DNA of 64,000 bases from AP-15 sp963700185 (GTDB taxonomy: Bacteria > Pseudomonadota > Alphaproteobacteria > ATCC43930 > CGMCC-115725), in assembly GCA_963700185.1 (NCBI GenBank), contig CAVOWP010000029.1, positions 1-64,000 of the forward strand, given 5' to 3'. Positions 22,891-31,684 of this stretch are shown piece by piece (position 1 is the first letter of the stretch; each line of letters starts with the position of its first letter). Position numbers and translations under genes: made by a program. The notes beneath the pieces are model-generated. The model searched no databases, was not told the origin of the DNA, and was given only the letters and a program-made list of their open reading frames with translations.

Positions 22891-24227
22891 GACAGCACCT
22901 CGCGCAAGGCTGCTTCGAGCCGGTCGATGTCTTCTGCGGTCGTCATCTCGGTCGCCGCGACGAGTAGGACATCGGCGAGGGCGTCGTTCTGCGGATAGAA
23001 GCGGCTGACCGGAACACCGGCGAGGACGCCCTTGCCGGCGAGCGACTCAACGACCTCCGCCGCAGGCCGCGGCAGCCGCACCGCAAATTCGTTAAAAAAG
23101 GTGCTGTTAGCCAAACTCACCCCGGGCACGCGCTCCAGCCGTTCGGCAAGCATGACCGCGGCGGCGTGGTTGAGACGCGCGAGCCGGGTGAGCCCAGCTT
23201 CGCCGAGCAACGCTAGATGGATCGTGAAGGCGAGCGCGCACAGCCCGGAATTCGTGCAGATATTACTGGTCGCCCGTTCGCGCCGAATGTGCTGCTCGCG
23301 GGTCGAAAGGGTCAGGACCCAGCCCCGCCGGCCATCGGCGTCGATGGTCTGCCCGACGAGACGCCCCGGCATCTGCCGCACGAACCTGTCGCGGGTGGCG
23401 AACAACCCGACATGCGGCCCGCCGAAGTTGAGGGCATTGCCGAGCGATTGACCCTCGGCCGCGACGATATCCGCGCCCATCTCGCCGGGCGGCCGAATGG
23501 CGCCGAGCGACAGGATTTCGGTGACCACGACGACCAGCAGGGCACCGGCATCGTGGCAGATCCGGGCGAGCCTGGAGTAATCCCGGATTTCGCCGAAAAA
23601 ATCGGGGGTCTGGACCACGACGCACGAAGTGTCGCGATCGACGAGGCGAGCGGGATCCTTGCCGCCCAAAGGTGTCTCAGCGGCAAGCTCGAACCCGACA
23701 AATCGCCCATAGGTCTCACAAACTTCACGGTAATGCGGGTGAAGACCGCCCGACAGCACGGCCTTATGGCGGCCGGTAACGCGGTTGGCCATCATGACCG
23801 CCTCGGCGCAGGCGGTCGCCCCGTCATAGAGCGAGGCGTTGGCAACTTCCATCCCTGTCAGCAGCGCGACCTGGGTCTGGAACTCGAACAAATACTGCAA
23901 TGTGCCCTGCGAGATCTCGGGCTGGTACGGCGTGTAGGAGGTCAGGAACTCGCCGCGCTGGATCAAATGGTCGACAGCCGCGGGTATGTGATGCCGATAC
24001 ACCCCGCCGCCGATGAAGAACGGGACCGAGCCGGCGGCGAGGTTTCGCGCCGCCATGCGCGACACCGACCGCTCGACCTCGATCTCGCCCATCGCCCTAG
24101 GGAGATCGACCGGCCCTTCGAGCCGCGCCGCCTCGGGGACGTCGTCGAACAGCGCATCGATCGAATCGACCCCGATAGCGGCCAGCATCTCCGCCCGATC
24201 GTTCTGTGTGAGCGGCAGGTAGCGCAT
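22887..24227 (-). CDS. gcvPA: Glycine dehydrogenase (decarboxylating) subunit 1
   Basis: A 446-residue subunit with MRYLPLTQNDRAEMLAAIGV, the family signature FFIGGGVYRHHIPAAVDHL and TPYQPEISQGTLQYLFEFQT, then ANASLYDGATACAEA. It supplies the N-terminal half of the two-part P-protein of the glycine cleavage system. The ATG overlaps the gcvH stop (TGATG) and its own stop overlaps gcvPB, indicating tight translational coupling. Confidence 0.95.
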   Translation of the reverse strand: MRYLPLTQNDRAEMLAAIGVDSIDALFDDVPEAARLEGPVDLPRAMGEIEVERSVSRMAARNLAAGSVPFFIGGGVYRHHIPAAVDHLIQRGEFLTSYTPYQPEISQGTLQYLFEFQTQVALLTGMEVANASLYDGATACAEAVMMANRVTGRHKAVLSGGLHPHYREVCETYGRFVGFELAAETPLGGKDPARLVDRDTSCVVVQTPDFFGEIRDYSRLARICHDAGALLVVVVTEILSLGAIRPPGEMGADIVAAEGQSLGNALNFGGPHVGLFATRDRFVRQMPGRLVGQTIDADGRRGWVLTLSTREQHIRRERATSNICTNSGLCALAFTIHLALLGEAGLTRLARLNHAAAVMLAERLERVPGVSLANSTFFNEFAVRLPRPAAEVVESLAGKGVLAGVPVSRFYPQNDALADVLLVAATEMTTAEDIDRLEAALREVLS

Positions 24228-24604
24228 CAGTGCTGCTCCTCGACAAAGCTCTGATACGCCGCTTCGTCCAACAGCTCGTCGAGCTCTTTGGGATCGGCAA
24301 GGCGCAGCTTGAGAAACCAGCCCTCGCCCATCGGATCGGCATTGACCTTGGCCGGGTCGGCGGCGAGCGCGTCATTGACTTCGGCCACCTCTCCCGAGAC
24401 CGGCGCGTAGATGTCGCTCGCCGCCTTTACCAATTCGACGACCGCAGCCTCCTTGCCCTTCTCGACCCGCCGGCCGATTTCCGGCAGCTCGACGTAGACG
24501 ACATCGCCGAGTTGGGACTGCGCATAGTCGGTAATGCCGACGACGGCGAGATCGCCGTCGAGCCGGACCCATTCATGGTCCCTCGTGAAGCGAACCAGGC
24601 TCAT
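24227..24604 (-). CDS. gcvH: Glycine cleavage system H protein
   Basis: A 125-residue lipoyl carrier: TRDHEWVRLDGDLAVVGITD, GDVVYVELPEIGRRVEKG, and VELVKAASDIYAPVSGEV with the lipoylated Lys at 60. The usual residue before the lysine pair is E-S-V-K; here it reads ELVK. It shuttles the aminomethyl group between GcvP, GcvT and Lpd. The palindromic repeat at 24650-24796 separates it from gcvT without an obvious new promoter. Confidence 0.95.
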   Translation of the reverse strand: MSLVRFTRDHEWVRLDGDLAVVGITDYAQSQLGDVVYVELPEIGRRVEKGKEAAVVELVKAASDIYAPVSGEVAEVNDALAADPAKVNADPMGEGWFLKLRLADPKELDELLDEAAYQSFVEEQH

Positions 24605-24649
24605 TCGGATCTACCCTCTGCGAATAAGTGAAGATTCAGCCGCATCGAC

Positions 24650-24796
24650 GTGGTGCGTGCTTCGAGACGCGCCCCCAGTTCAAGCCTGGGGCAGGCTCTC
24701 AGGGCGCTCCTCAGCATGAGGTATACTATTGATGGCATTGAGAAATACCTCATCCTGAGGAGCCGCCGCGGGCGGCGTCTCGAAGGACGCACATTG
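24650..24796. repeat. Long inverted repeat (CTCATCCTGAGGAG...GTCTCGAAGGACG family)
   Basis: Two arms read towards each other: GTGCTTCGAGACGCGCC...GCTCCTCAGCATGAGGTA and TACCTCATCCTGAGGAGC...GGCGTCTCGAAGGACGCAC, with about 22 bp between. The same family is at 52428-52556. Located between gcvT and gcvH, it would form a large hairpin in the operon mRNA and could reduce downstream expression. Confidence 0.85.
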
Positions 24797-24829
24797 CTAA
24801 TCCATCTCAGTTCCATCCCTTTATGCGGG

Positions 24830-25948
24830 TCAGCCGCGGTAATAACGGGTCGGAACGAATGGCAACCGGACGATTCGGGCCGGCCTCGCGGCGCCACGCA
24901 CAAGAAGCTGCACGGCCGCGCCCTCCTCGGCATGAGCGGAATCGACGTAGCCCATTGCGACTGGCCCCCCGACCGAGGGGCCGAAGCTGCCGCTGGTCAC
25001 TTTGCCCAGCCTGTTCCCAGCGCCATCGACGATCTCCGTGTCTTCGCGCGCCGGCACGCGCCCGTCCGGGCGGATGCCGACGCGCCTACGGCGCGCTCCT
25101 TCGGCCAGTTGGCGCAATATGGTTGCGACGCCGGGAAAGCCGCCCTCGGCGCGCCGCCTCTTGCCGATGGTCCAGGCGAGATCGGCCTCGATCGGCGTCG
25201 TGGTTTCGTCGATATCGTGCCCGTATAGGCAGAGGCCGGCCTCGAGCCGCAGCGAATCGCGGGCGCCGAGGCCAACCGGCAACACCTCGGGCTCGGCGAT
25301 CAGCCGTCGCGCGAACCTCTCGGCCTCGCCGGCCGGCAGCGAGATTTCAAAGCCATCCTCGCCGGTGTAGCCGGAGCGCGTGACGAGGCATTGCCGGCCG
25401 CCGATGGTCACCTCCGCCGCCGACATGAACCGCAGCGCGGCGATCCCTTCGATGAAGCGGGACAGCACGGTGGTTGCCGCGGGCCCCTGAAACGCCAGTA
25501 ATGCCCGATCGGCGAGCGGCTCGATGCTCGCGCTCGTGCCCAGACGATCCCGCAGATGCGCGAGGTCGGCCTCTTTGCGCGCGGCGTTCACGACGAGGAA
25601 AAGGCCATCGGGGAGCCGCGTCGCCATCAAATCGTCGAGGATGCCGCCCGCCTCGCTAAGGAGGAGTGTGTATCGCATCCGCTGCGGCGCGAGCGACTCG
25701 AGGTCGCCCGGCACGAGCGCCTCGAGGGCCGAGACACAGCCCGCGCCGCTGAGCCGGGTCTGGCCCATGTGCGAGACATCGAAGAGTCCCGCCTGCGACC
25801 GGGTATGGAGATGCTCGGCGAGGATGCCGGTCGGATACTGGACCGGCATCTCGTAGCCGGCGAAGGGCACCATTCTCGCGCCGAACTCGCGGTGGAGAGC
25901 GTAAAGCGGCGTCCGCTTCAGCGGCACCGCCGTCTCGGCAAGGGTCAC
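24830..25948 (-). CDS. gcvT: Glycine cleavage system T protein (aminomethyltransferase)
   Basis: A 372-residue folate-dependent aminomethyltransferase: KRTPLYALHREFGARMVPFA, GYEMPVQYPTGILAEHLHTR, AGLFDVSHMGQTRLSG, the folate-binding GYTGEDGFEISLP and LGARDSLRLEAGLCLYGHD. It transfers the methylene to tetrahydrofolate and releases ammonia. The GTG at 25948 is chosen: GGAGGT lies 7 bases before it, and anything further upstream in frame is riboswitch sequence. It is the first gene of the gcvT-H-PA-PB operon. Confidence 0.95.
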   Translation of the reverse strand: MTLAETAVPLKRTPLYALHREFGARMVPFAGYEMPVQYPTGILAEHLHTRSQAGLFDVSHMGQTRLSGAGCVSALEALVPGDLESLAPQRMRYTLLLSEAGGILDDLMATRLPDGLFLVVNAARKEADLAHLRDRLGTSASIEPLADRALLAFQGPAATTVLSRFIEGIAALRFMSAAEVTIGGRQCLVTRSGYTGEDGFEISLPAGEAERFARRLIAEPEVLPVGLGARDSLRLEAGLCLYGHDIDETTTPIEADLAWTIGKRRRAEGGFPGVATILRQLAEGARRRRVGIRPDGRVPAREDTEIVDGAGNRLGKVTSGSFGPSVGGPVAMGYVDSAHAEEGAAVQLLVRGAARPARIVRLPFVPTRYYRG

Positions 25949-25954
25949 CCGCAC

Positions 25955-26195
25955 ACCTCCGACAGAGCGGACGCCGAAGCGCCCGAACCTTGCCCCCTCT
26001 GTCGTGGACCCTGAGAGATTCACCACGGCCGCGGGCGAGCCACGGCCGGGCTTACTCCTTCGGTGAGCCGCCGGAGCCTGTTTCCGGCCGCTGCTTTCCA
26101 GAGCGCCCTTCCGCCCGCGGTCCTTTTGCCTGAGAGTTTCCGGGGCGGTTGCTCCTTCGGCGCCGCGCCCTATCCGCGCGACCTCTCCTGCGGGC
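25955..26195 (-). promoter_or_regulatory. Tandem glycine riboswitch upstream of gcvT
   Basis: The minus strand contains two glycine aptamers. Aptamer 1 (26195-26114): P1 GCCCGC/GCGGGC, GGAGAGG, the signature GCCGAAGGAGCAA, and AAACTCTCAGGCAAAAGGAC. Aptamer 2 (to about 25991): CACCGAAGGAGTAA, a longer P3, AATCTCTCAGG and CACGACAGAGGGGGC. After it, CGACAGAG (26004-25997) is perfectly complementary to CTCTGTCG (25967-25960), which abuts the GGAGGT ribosome site of gcvT. This suggests translational control: the rival hairpin would form without glycine and free the site when glycine closes P1 of aptamer 2. Confidence 0.93.
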
Positions 26196-26263
26196 GTGCA
26201 TACAGCCCGATTGGTGTAGCACCGTCCGCCCTTCGAGGCCAGCGCGTTCCATTCGACGTTTAG

Positions 26264-27349
26264 TCACACGGCATCGGGTTTAAGGACGCCTCGGCGGATC
26301 TGGTCGCGTTCGATCAACTCGAAGAGGGCGCGAAAGTTGCCCTCGCCAAAACCCTCGTTGCCTTTTCGCTCGATGATTTCGAAGAAAATCGGGCCGATCA
26401 CCGTTTCCGTGAAAATCTGCAACAGGAGCCCTTGCCCGTCGCCGGGAGAGCCGTCGATCAGGATACGGTCGCGCTGCAACCGGGCGAGATCCTCCCCGTG
26501 CCCCGGCACGCGGCCATCGACCGCCTCGTAGTAAGTGTCCGGGACAGACATGAACGAGATGGCGCGCGATTGCAGCGCCTCCACGGTCGCGTAGATGTCG
26601 GCGGTGGCGAGTGCGATGTGCTGAATGCCCTCGCCATGGTAGGCCTCGAGGTATTCTGCGATCTGCGATTTGTCGTCGGCGCTCTCGTTGATCGGGATGC
26701 GGATCCGCCCGCACGGGCTGGTCATCGCCTTTGATTTGAGCCCGGTCAGCTTGCCTTCGATGTCGAAATAGCGGATCTCTCGGAAGTTGAAGAGACGCTC
26801 GTAGAATTCGGCCCACAGCTCCATCCGGCCGCGATGGACATTGTGAGTGAGGTGGTCGATCGCGGTGAGCCCGACGCCGAAGGGGGCCGGATCGGCGATG
26901 AGCGGGACGAAATCGACATCATAGATCGTCCGATCGCCGTACCGGTCGACGAGGTAGATCAAGCTGCCGCCGATACCCTCGATAGCCGGAATATTAAGCT
27001 CCATCGGCCCGATCTTGCCATGGACCGGCTTGGCGCCAAGCCAGATCGCGCGCTCATAGGCCGCAGCGGCATCGTCGACGCGGAAGGCGATCGCGCAGAC
27101 CGACGGCCCGTGCAACCGGGCAAAGGCCTGCGCGAAGCTTCCCGGCTCGGCGTTGAGGATGAAATTGACCTCGCCCTGCTTATAGAGGGTGACGTTCTTG
27201 GAACGGTGGCGCGCCGCCGCGACAAACCCCATGCGCTCGAACAGCGCGGCGAGCGCCTGCGGGTCGGGTCCGGTATATTCGACAAATTCGAACCCGGCCG
27301 TCCCCATCGGGTTGTCCCAGAGATCGTGCCGCTGCGGTCCTGCCGGCAT
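26264..27349 (-). CDS. hppD: 4-hydroxyphenylpyruvate dioxygenase
   Basis: A 361-residue two-domain VOC enzyme. The N-terminal domain has GTAGFEFVEYTGPDPQAL and GEVNFILNAEPGS; the C-terminal catalytic domain has the Fe(II) ligands in AIDHLTHNVHRG, GEGIQHIALATADI and LLQIFTETVIGP. The terminal RKGNEGFGEGNFRALFE is the HPPD signature helix. It converts 4-hydroxyphenylpyruvate to homogentisate in tyrosine degradation. The ATG at 27349 has GGAGG 6 bases upstream and is chosen over the in-frame ATG at 27370. The VOC gene precedes it. Confidence 0.95.
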   Translation of the reverse strand: MPAGPQRHDLWDNPMGTAGFEFVEYTGPDPQALAALFERMGFVAAARHRSKNVTLYKQGEVNFILNAEPGSFAQAFARLHGPSVCAIAFRVDDAAAAYERAIWLGAKPVHGKIGPMELNIPAIEGIGGSLIYLVDRYGDRTIYDVDFVPLIADPAPFGVGLTAIDHLTHNVHRGRMELWAEFYERLFNFREIRYFDIEGKLTGLKSKAMTSPCGRIRIPINESADDKSQIAEYLEAYHGEGIQHIALATADIYATVEALQSRAISFMSVPDTYYEAVDGRVPGHGEDLARLQRDRILIDGSPGDGQGLLLQIFTETVIGPIFFEIIERKGNEGFGEGNFRALFELIERDQIRRGVLKPDAV

Positions 27350-27389
27350 GGGAACCTCCGCCACCCTCATTCGGGGTTGAAGGCGGCGG

Positions 27390-27995
27390 TCAGTGCCTTG
27401 CCAGCATGTCCCAGGGGGTCTTCCCCTCGGGCAACGGCGGGATGCGGAGCAAATCGGCCATCGCCTCGCCGGCCTCGTAGCGGCGGCAAAGCTCCTCGGG
27501 ATCGTAAGTCACGCCGACCGGGTTTTCGGCAAAGGCGCGGCTGTGGAAATAGCCGTCGAGCTCGGCCGGTGTCGGGAAATTGTCGATCTGCAGCTCGACC
27601 CGGTTGTTGTCGGGATCGCGGTAATACATCGACGTGGTGACGCCATGGTTGATCGGCCAATGGGGCACTATGCCGGCCGCCTTCAGCCGTCGGTAGGTCG
27701 ACAGCAGTTCGCCGAGGTTGTTGTAGGTGTACGCGACGTGGTCGGTCCCCACCGCCTCGGGATCGCGCACCGGCAGGCCGGGGATGTGGATCAGCGCCAG
27801 GCGATGGTGCTCGTCGTCATACGACAGGAAGCACAGCCGCTCGTCGCGGAACACCACCCGCGCCGCGAGGACCGTCTGGTACCATTTGGCCATCGTTTCG
27901 AACTGCCCGGTACGCAGCACGAAATGGGCGAATTTGGCCGGGCTGATCGGCTGCGTGACAGGACTGAGCTGGCGCATCGGCGCTACGTCGTTCAT
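27390..27995 (-). CDS. VOC-family (extradiol dioxygenase-like) protein
   Basis: A 201-residue protein: SPAKFAHFVLRTGQFETMAK, GTDHVAYTYNNLGELLSTY, GVTTSMYYRDPDNNRVELQI. The pattern of His (KFAHFV), His (TDHVAY) and Glu (RVELQI) gives a complete 2-His-1-Glu metal site of type I extradiol dioxygenases, on a single-domain-sized protein with an extra C-terminal helix. GAGGACT precedes the ATG at 27995. It starts 40 bp upstream of hppD and is probably co-transcribed, so a role in aromatic catabolism is likely. Confidence 0.8.
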   Translation of the reverse strand: MNDVAPMRQLSPVTQPISPAKFAHFVLRTGQFETMAKWYQTVLAARVVFRDERLCFLSYDDEHHRLALIHIPGLPVRDPEAVGTDHVAYTYNNLGELLSTYRRLKAAGIVPHWPINHGVTTSMYYRDPDNNRVELQIDNFPTPAELDGYFHSRAFAENPVGVTYDPEELCRRYEAGEAMADLLRIPPLPEGKTPWDMLARH

Positions 27996-28168
27996 CGGAG
28001 TCCTCATAGTTTTTGCGTTGGCGGCTGATGCCCCCTGAAGTGCCTCTCAAACCATAGCGGGTTCTCGCAATCCGCGGAATATGAATTGTTCGGAAGAGCC
28101 TCTATCGGGACACCCATCCCTTCGTTTCTGTTTGTGGAGGAGGGCAGCTTAAAGCGAGAGACGGCGGA

Positions 28169-28687
28169 ATGAACCTCCTCAACATCCTGATCGGTCGAAG
28201 ATTAGTCAACGCCGAGGCTCAAGTCCGCAAGATCACGACACTCGAAGGTTTCGCGGCGATGGGCCTGGACGGGCTCAGCTCCTCGGCCTACGGCCCCGAG
28301 GCGGCGCTGATCATCTTGATGGCCGCCGGTTCCGCCGGGCTCGGCGAGCTTCGCCCGGTCATGCTCGCCGTTCTTTTGTTGCTGCTGATGCTGTTCGTCT
28401 CCTATTGGCAGACGATCGAGCACCCGCCGAAATCGAGGCCGAGCATCCGGGCCGCCCAGTCCTTGTCGTGGTACCCGAAGTCGTGAAGGAGCATTGGTGG
28501 GACCCACCTGCTGCTCGACAGCTCGCGCAAACGGCGGCTGCGCACCGCCTTGCTGCACCACGGCGGCCCCAACCTCGCGGTCGTCACGGTGCCGTGGGCG
28601 CGCGAAGAGCCGCATCCGGAAGGGGTCATCGCGGAGGAGGAGCCCCAATCGCAAGAGTCGGCAGCGGGCGCGCCGCAACCTGCTTGA
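28169..28687 (+). pseudogene. APC-family permease with a large internal deletion
   Basis: The first 85 codons match the start of APC-superfamily permeases: RKITTLEGFAAMGLDGLSSS, AYGPEAALIILMAAGSAGLG and the first two membrane helices up to FVSYWQTIE. Directly afterwards, in another frame, comes the cytoplasmic tail of the same family (GRPVLVVVPEVVKEHWW, HHGGPNLAVVTVPWA, EGVIAEEEPQ) to a stop at 28685. The intervening 10 or so helices, about 400 codons, are missing. A GCGGA run precedes the ATG. Loss of the whole transport core makes this a true pseudogene. Confidence 0.75.
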
Positions 28688-28761
28688 CGCGCCTCGTCTG
28701 GGCTTGCGCAGCGCTCCCGAACATGCAACAGACCTAACAGGGAGGCAACGGGAAGACGGCG

Positions 28762-30103
28762 ATGGCGGAAGCGGCTCTATCGGCGACAGAGACGGCGCTC
28801 GAGAATCAGCGCATCGGCCCCTTGCAGATCCGCGTCGCTGCGATCTGCACGCTCATTCAGATGTGCGACGGCTACGACGTCAATTCGATCGGCGTCTCGG
28901 TGCCGTCGCTGACCCATGCCTGGAACCTGCCGGGGCCGGCATTCACCGAGGCTTTCCTGTGGTCGAGCATCGGCATCATGATCGGTGCGCTCTCGGCCGG
29001 GCCGATCGGCGACCGCTTCGGGCGCAAGCCCTTGCTGCTCGCCAGCCTGACGATTTTCGGCCTGGCCTCGCTGGGCAGCGCGTTCGTCGGCTCGCTCGGC
29101 ATGATGACCATCATGCGATTCTTCACCGGGCTCGGCATCGGCGGCGCCTTTCCGGGAGCGGCCACCTTGACTGGCGACTACGCGCCGCATCGGCGGCGCG
29201 CGTTGATGATCATGGTGAGCTTCACCGGCGCGCCGATCGGCGGCTTTTTGTGCGGTCAGCTCGCCGGGGTGCTGCTGCCGAATTTCGGCTGGCCGAGCAT
29301 CTTCGTGATCGGCGGCATCGTGCCGTTGGCGTTGGTGGTCGTGATGGCGTTGTGGCTTCCCGAAGTCGCCGCGCTTCCTCGCCGCGAAAGGCAATCTGTC
29401 GCCGCACCAGGCCGCATTGCTGCGGCGTCTCGACATCACCCCGGGACGAGACCGCCGCCGCCGGCCTCGATCTCGCCCAGGGCAACCCGATCAAGATGCT
29501 GTTCGGCAAGGGCTACGCGCTGCAGACCGTGCTTTTGTGGGTGATCTTCTTCTGCAGCCTGATGAATTTGTTTCTGTTCGTCTACTGGCTGCCCGAGGTG
29601 TTGCATCTGACCGGCATGACGCCGCCTGAGGCGGCCCGCGCCACGAGCTTCCGCGAATTGGGCGCGATCGCGGCGGTGCTCTATCTCGGCGTGCTGATCG
29701 ACCGCTTCGGTCCGGAACGGGCACTGGCGGCAACTATGCCGCCGGCATCGTGTTCATCGCCGCGATCGCGCTCTTCGCGATGCCCTATCTGCTGCTGGTG
29801 GTCGTGATCTTCTTCTCCGGGCTGACGATCATCGGCAGCCAGACCGGCGCCAACGCCGCCTGCGGCAAGCTCTATCCGGCGCGCATGCGCACCAGCGGTC
29901 TCGGCTGGGCGCTCGGCATCGGGCGGCTCGGCGGCATCGCGGCGCCGGTGCTCGGCGGCTATCTGTTGTCGACCGGCCTGCCGCCGCGGCAAATCTTCCT
30001 GAGCGCCTGTCTGTTTGCTCTGATCGCGGCCACGGCGACCGGGCTGCTGGCGCTGCGAGGGACCCGCTCTACACCGATGCGGAGCGAATTGGCGGCGAAT
30101 TGA
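28762..30103 (+). pseudogene. MFS transporter (aromatic acid:H+ symporter-like), multiple frameshifts
   Basis: The first frame (ATG 28762) gives helices 1-6 with the MFS loop GPIGDRFGRKPLLLASL and the acid-symporter start ICTLIQMCDGYDVNSIGVSV. Homology then changes frame near 29365 (SPRFLAAKGNLSPHQAALLR), near 29440 (DETAAAGLDLAQGNPIKMLF to LGVLIDRFGPERAL) and near 29735 (GIVFIAAIALFAMPYLLLVV to the stop at 30103). Joined, about 445 residues with 12 helices, as expected for AAHS/benzoate-type symporters. Three indels in one gene may mean real decay or a locally poor consensus. Confidence 0.75.
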
Positions 30104-30155
30104 TTAGTAATACCGCGGTCGTGCGCCGGAACAGAAACTGCGCAAGGAGGAAGCG

Positions 30156-31325
30156 ATGCAATCACTCGCGGGCATCGATGCAGCCCTGAGCCGGGCCGCC
30201 GAAACCAAAGAGGTGCCGGGTATCGTTGCATTGGCGGCGACCGGCTCCGGAATCTTGTACGAGGGCGCGTTTGGACTGCGCGACATTGTCGAGAGCCCCG
30301 CAATGACCCGCGACAGCGTGTTCCGCATCGCGTCGATGACCAAGGCGGTTATCTCGGTCGCGGCGATGCAGCTCGTCGAGCAAGGCAAGCTCCAGCTCGA
30401 CGAGCCGATCGGCAATGCTCTTCCAGAACTGGCCGCGCCCCAGGTCCTGGAGGGCTTCGACACCTCGGGCACGCCGCGGCTGCGCCCAGCCAAACGCCCG
30501 ATCACGTTGCGCAATCTGCTGACCCACACAGCCGGCTTTGGTTACGAGGTGTGGAACCCGGAGCTGATCCGCTACGTCGGCGCAACCGGCATGCCGTCCG
30601 TTATGACTGGCAAGCTGGCTGGGTTGCGATTACCGCTCGTTTTCGATCCGGGCGAACGCTGGGAGTACGGCATTAACATCGACTGGGTCGGGCGCGCGAT
30701 CGAAGCAGTCGCCGGACAACCGCTCGATGCCCATTTCCGCGCGCATATCTTTGCCCCGCTCGGCATGACGGACACGAGTTTTGTTCCCTCCGCGGACCAG
30801 GCATCTCGTCTCGCCCGCGTGCATCGCCGCGCAGCGGACGGAAGTTTGGAGCCGATCACGATGGAGGTATCGCATCGTGAGTTCTTCAGCGGCGGCGGGG
30901 GCCTGCTGTCGACCGGGCGTGATTATCTCGCCTTCTTGCAGATGCTTCTGCACCAGGGCCGTCTCAACGGCACCGAACTGCTGCGGCCCGAAACGGTCAC
31001 GCAAATGGGGCAAAATCAGATCGGCAATCTCCAGCTCGGCATCATGAAGACGGCGATGCCGGAACTCTCGAACGATGTCGATTTGTTTCCCGGCGTTCGA
31101 TGCGGACATGGTCTCGCCTCTGTGGTCAACGCGCAGCAGGGTCCCAATGGCCGCAGCGCCGGGACCCTCACCTGGGCCGGGCTTTTCAACACCTATTATT
31201 GGATCGACCCGCAAACGCACGTCACCGGCGTGATCCTGACCCAGATCTTGCCCTTCGCGGACGACCGCGCCGTGAAGCTATATGGCGAATTCGAGCGCGG
31301 CGTATACAACGCATTACAAAGTTAA
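30156..31325 (+). CDS. Serine hydrolase of the class C beta-lactamase / esterase family
   Basis: A 389-residue protein with the S-x-x-K motif at 60-63 (FRIASMTKAV), the Y-x-N equivalent in WEYGINIDWVGRAIEAVAG, and GGGGLLSTGRDYLAFLQMLL; the third motif is WAGLFNTYYWIDP. No signal peptide is visible, so it is probably cytoplasmic and more likely an esterase or peptidase than a resistance enzyme. AAGGAGGAAGC precedes the ATG. A decayed copy of its last 95 codons follows immediately. Confidence 0.85.
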   Translation: MQSLAGIDAALSRAAETKEVPGIVALAATGSGILYEGAFGLRDIVESPAMTRDSVFRIASMTKAVISVAAMQLVEQGKLQLDEPIGNALPELAAPQVLEGFDTSGTPRLRPAKRPITLRNLLTHTAGFGYEVWNPELIRYVGATGMPSVMTGKLAGLRLPLVFDPGERWEYGINIDWVGRAIEAVAGQPLDAHFRAHIFAPLGMTDTSFVPSADQASRLARVHRRAADGSLEPITMEVSHREFFSGGGGLLSTGRDYLAFLQMLLHQGRLNGTELLRPETVTQMGQNQIGNLQLGIMKTAMPELSNDVDLFPGVRCGHGLASVVNAQQGPNGRSAGTLTWAGLFNTYYWIDPQTHVTGVILTQILPFADDRAVKLYGEFERGVYNALQS

Positions 31326-31384
31326 CGGGAGGACAGCGAATTACTAGAAGGCGTGAAATTCTCCAGGCCACAGCAACGCCGGAA

Positions 31385-31671
31385 TCCTAAAGACGGCGAT
31401 GCCGGAGCGCTCGAACGACGTCGATTTCTTTCCCGGCATCCCATGCAAATGGGGCCTCGGCTATATGATCAACACCTAGCCGGGTCCCAACGGCCGCAGC
31501 GCGGGGAGCCTGACCTGGGCCGGAATCTTCAACACCTATTACTGGCTCGATCCGCAAAAGCACGTCGCCGGGGTGATTCTGACCCAGCTCCTCCCCTTTG
31601 CTGACCACAATGCCGTGAAGCTCTACGGCGAGTTCGAGAGCGGCGTCTACGATGCTCTCAAGGCCGCCTGA
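31385..31671 (+). pseudogene. Tail fragment of a paralogous class C beta-lactamase-like gene
   Basis: The frame repeats the last quarter of the upstream gene: KTAMPERSNDVDFFPGI, LTWAGIFNTYYWLDPQKHV, LLPFADHNAVKLYGEFESGV. It has a TAG inside MINT-stop-PGPN (homologues have Gln, so CAG to TAG) and no start. Similarity to the intact tail is high but not identical, so it is a remnant of a tandem paralogue whose front was deleted. Confidence 0.85.
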
Positions 31672-31684
31672 TGCACATTTGAGA

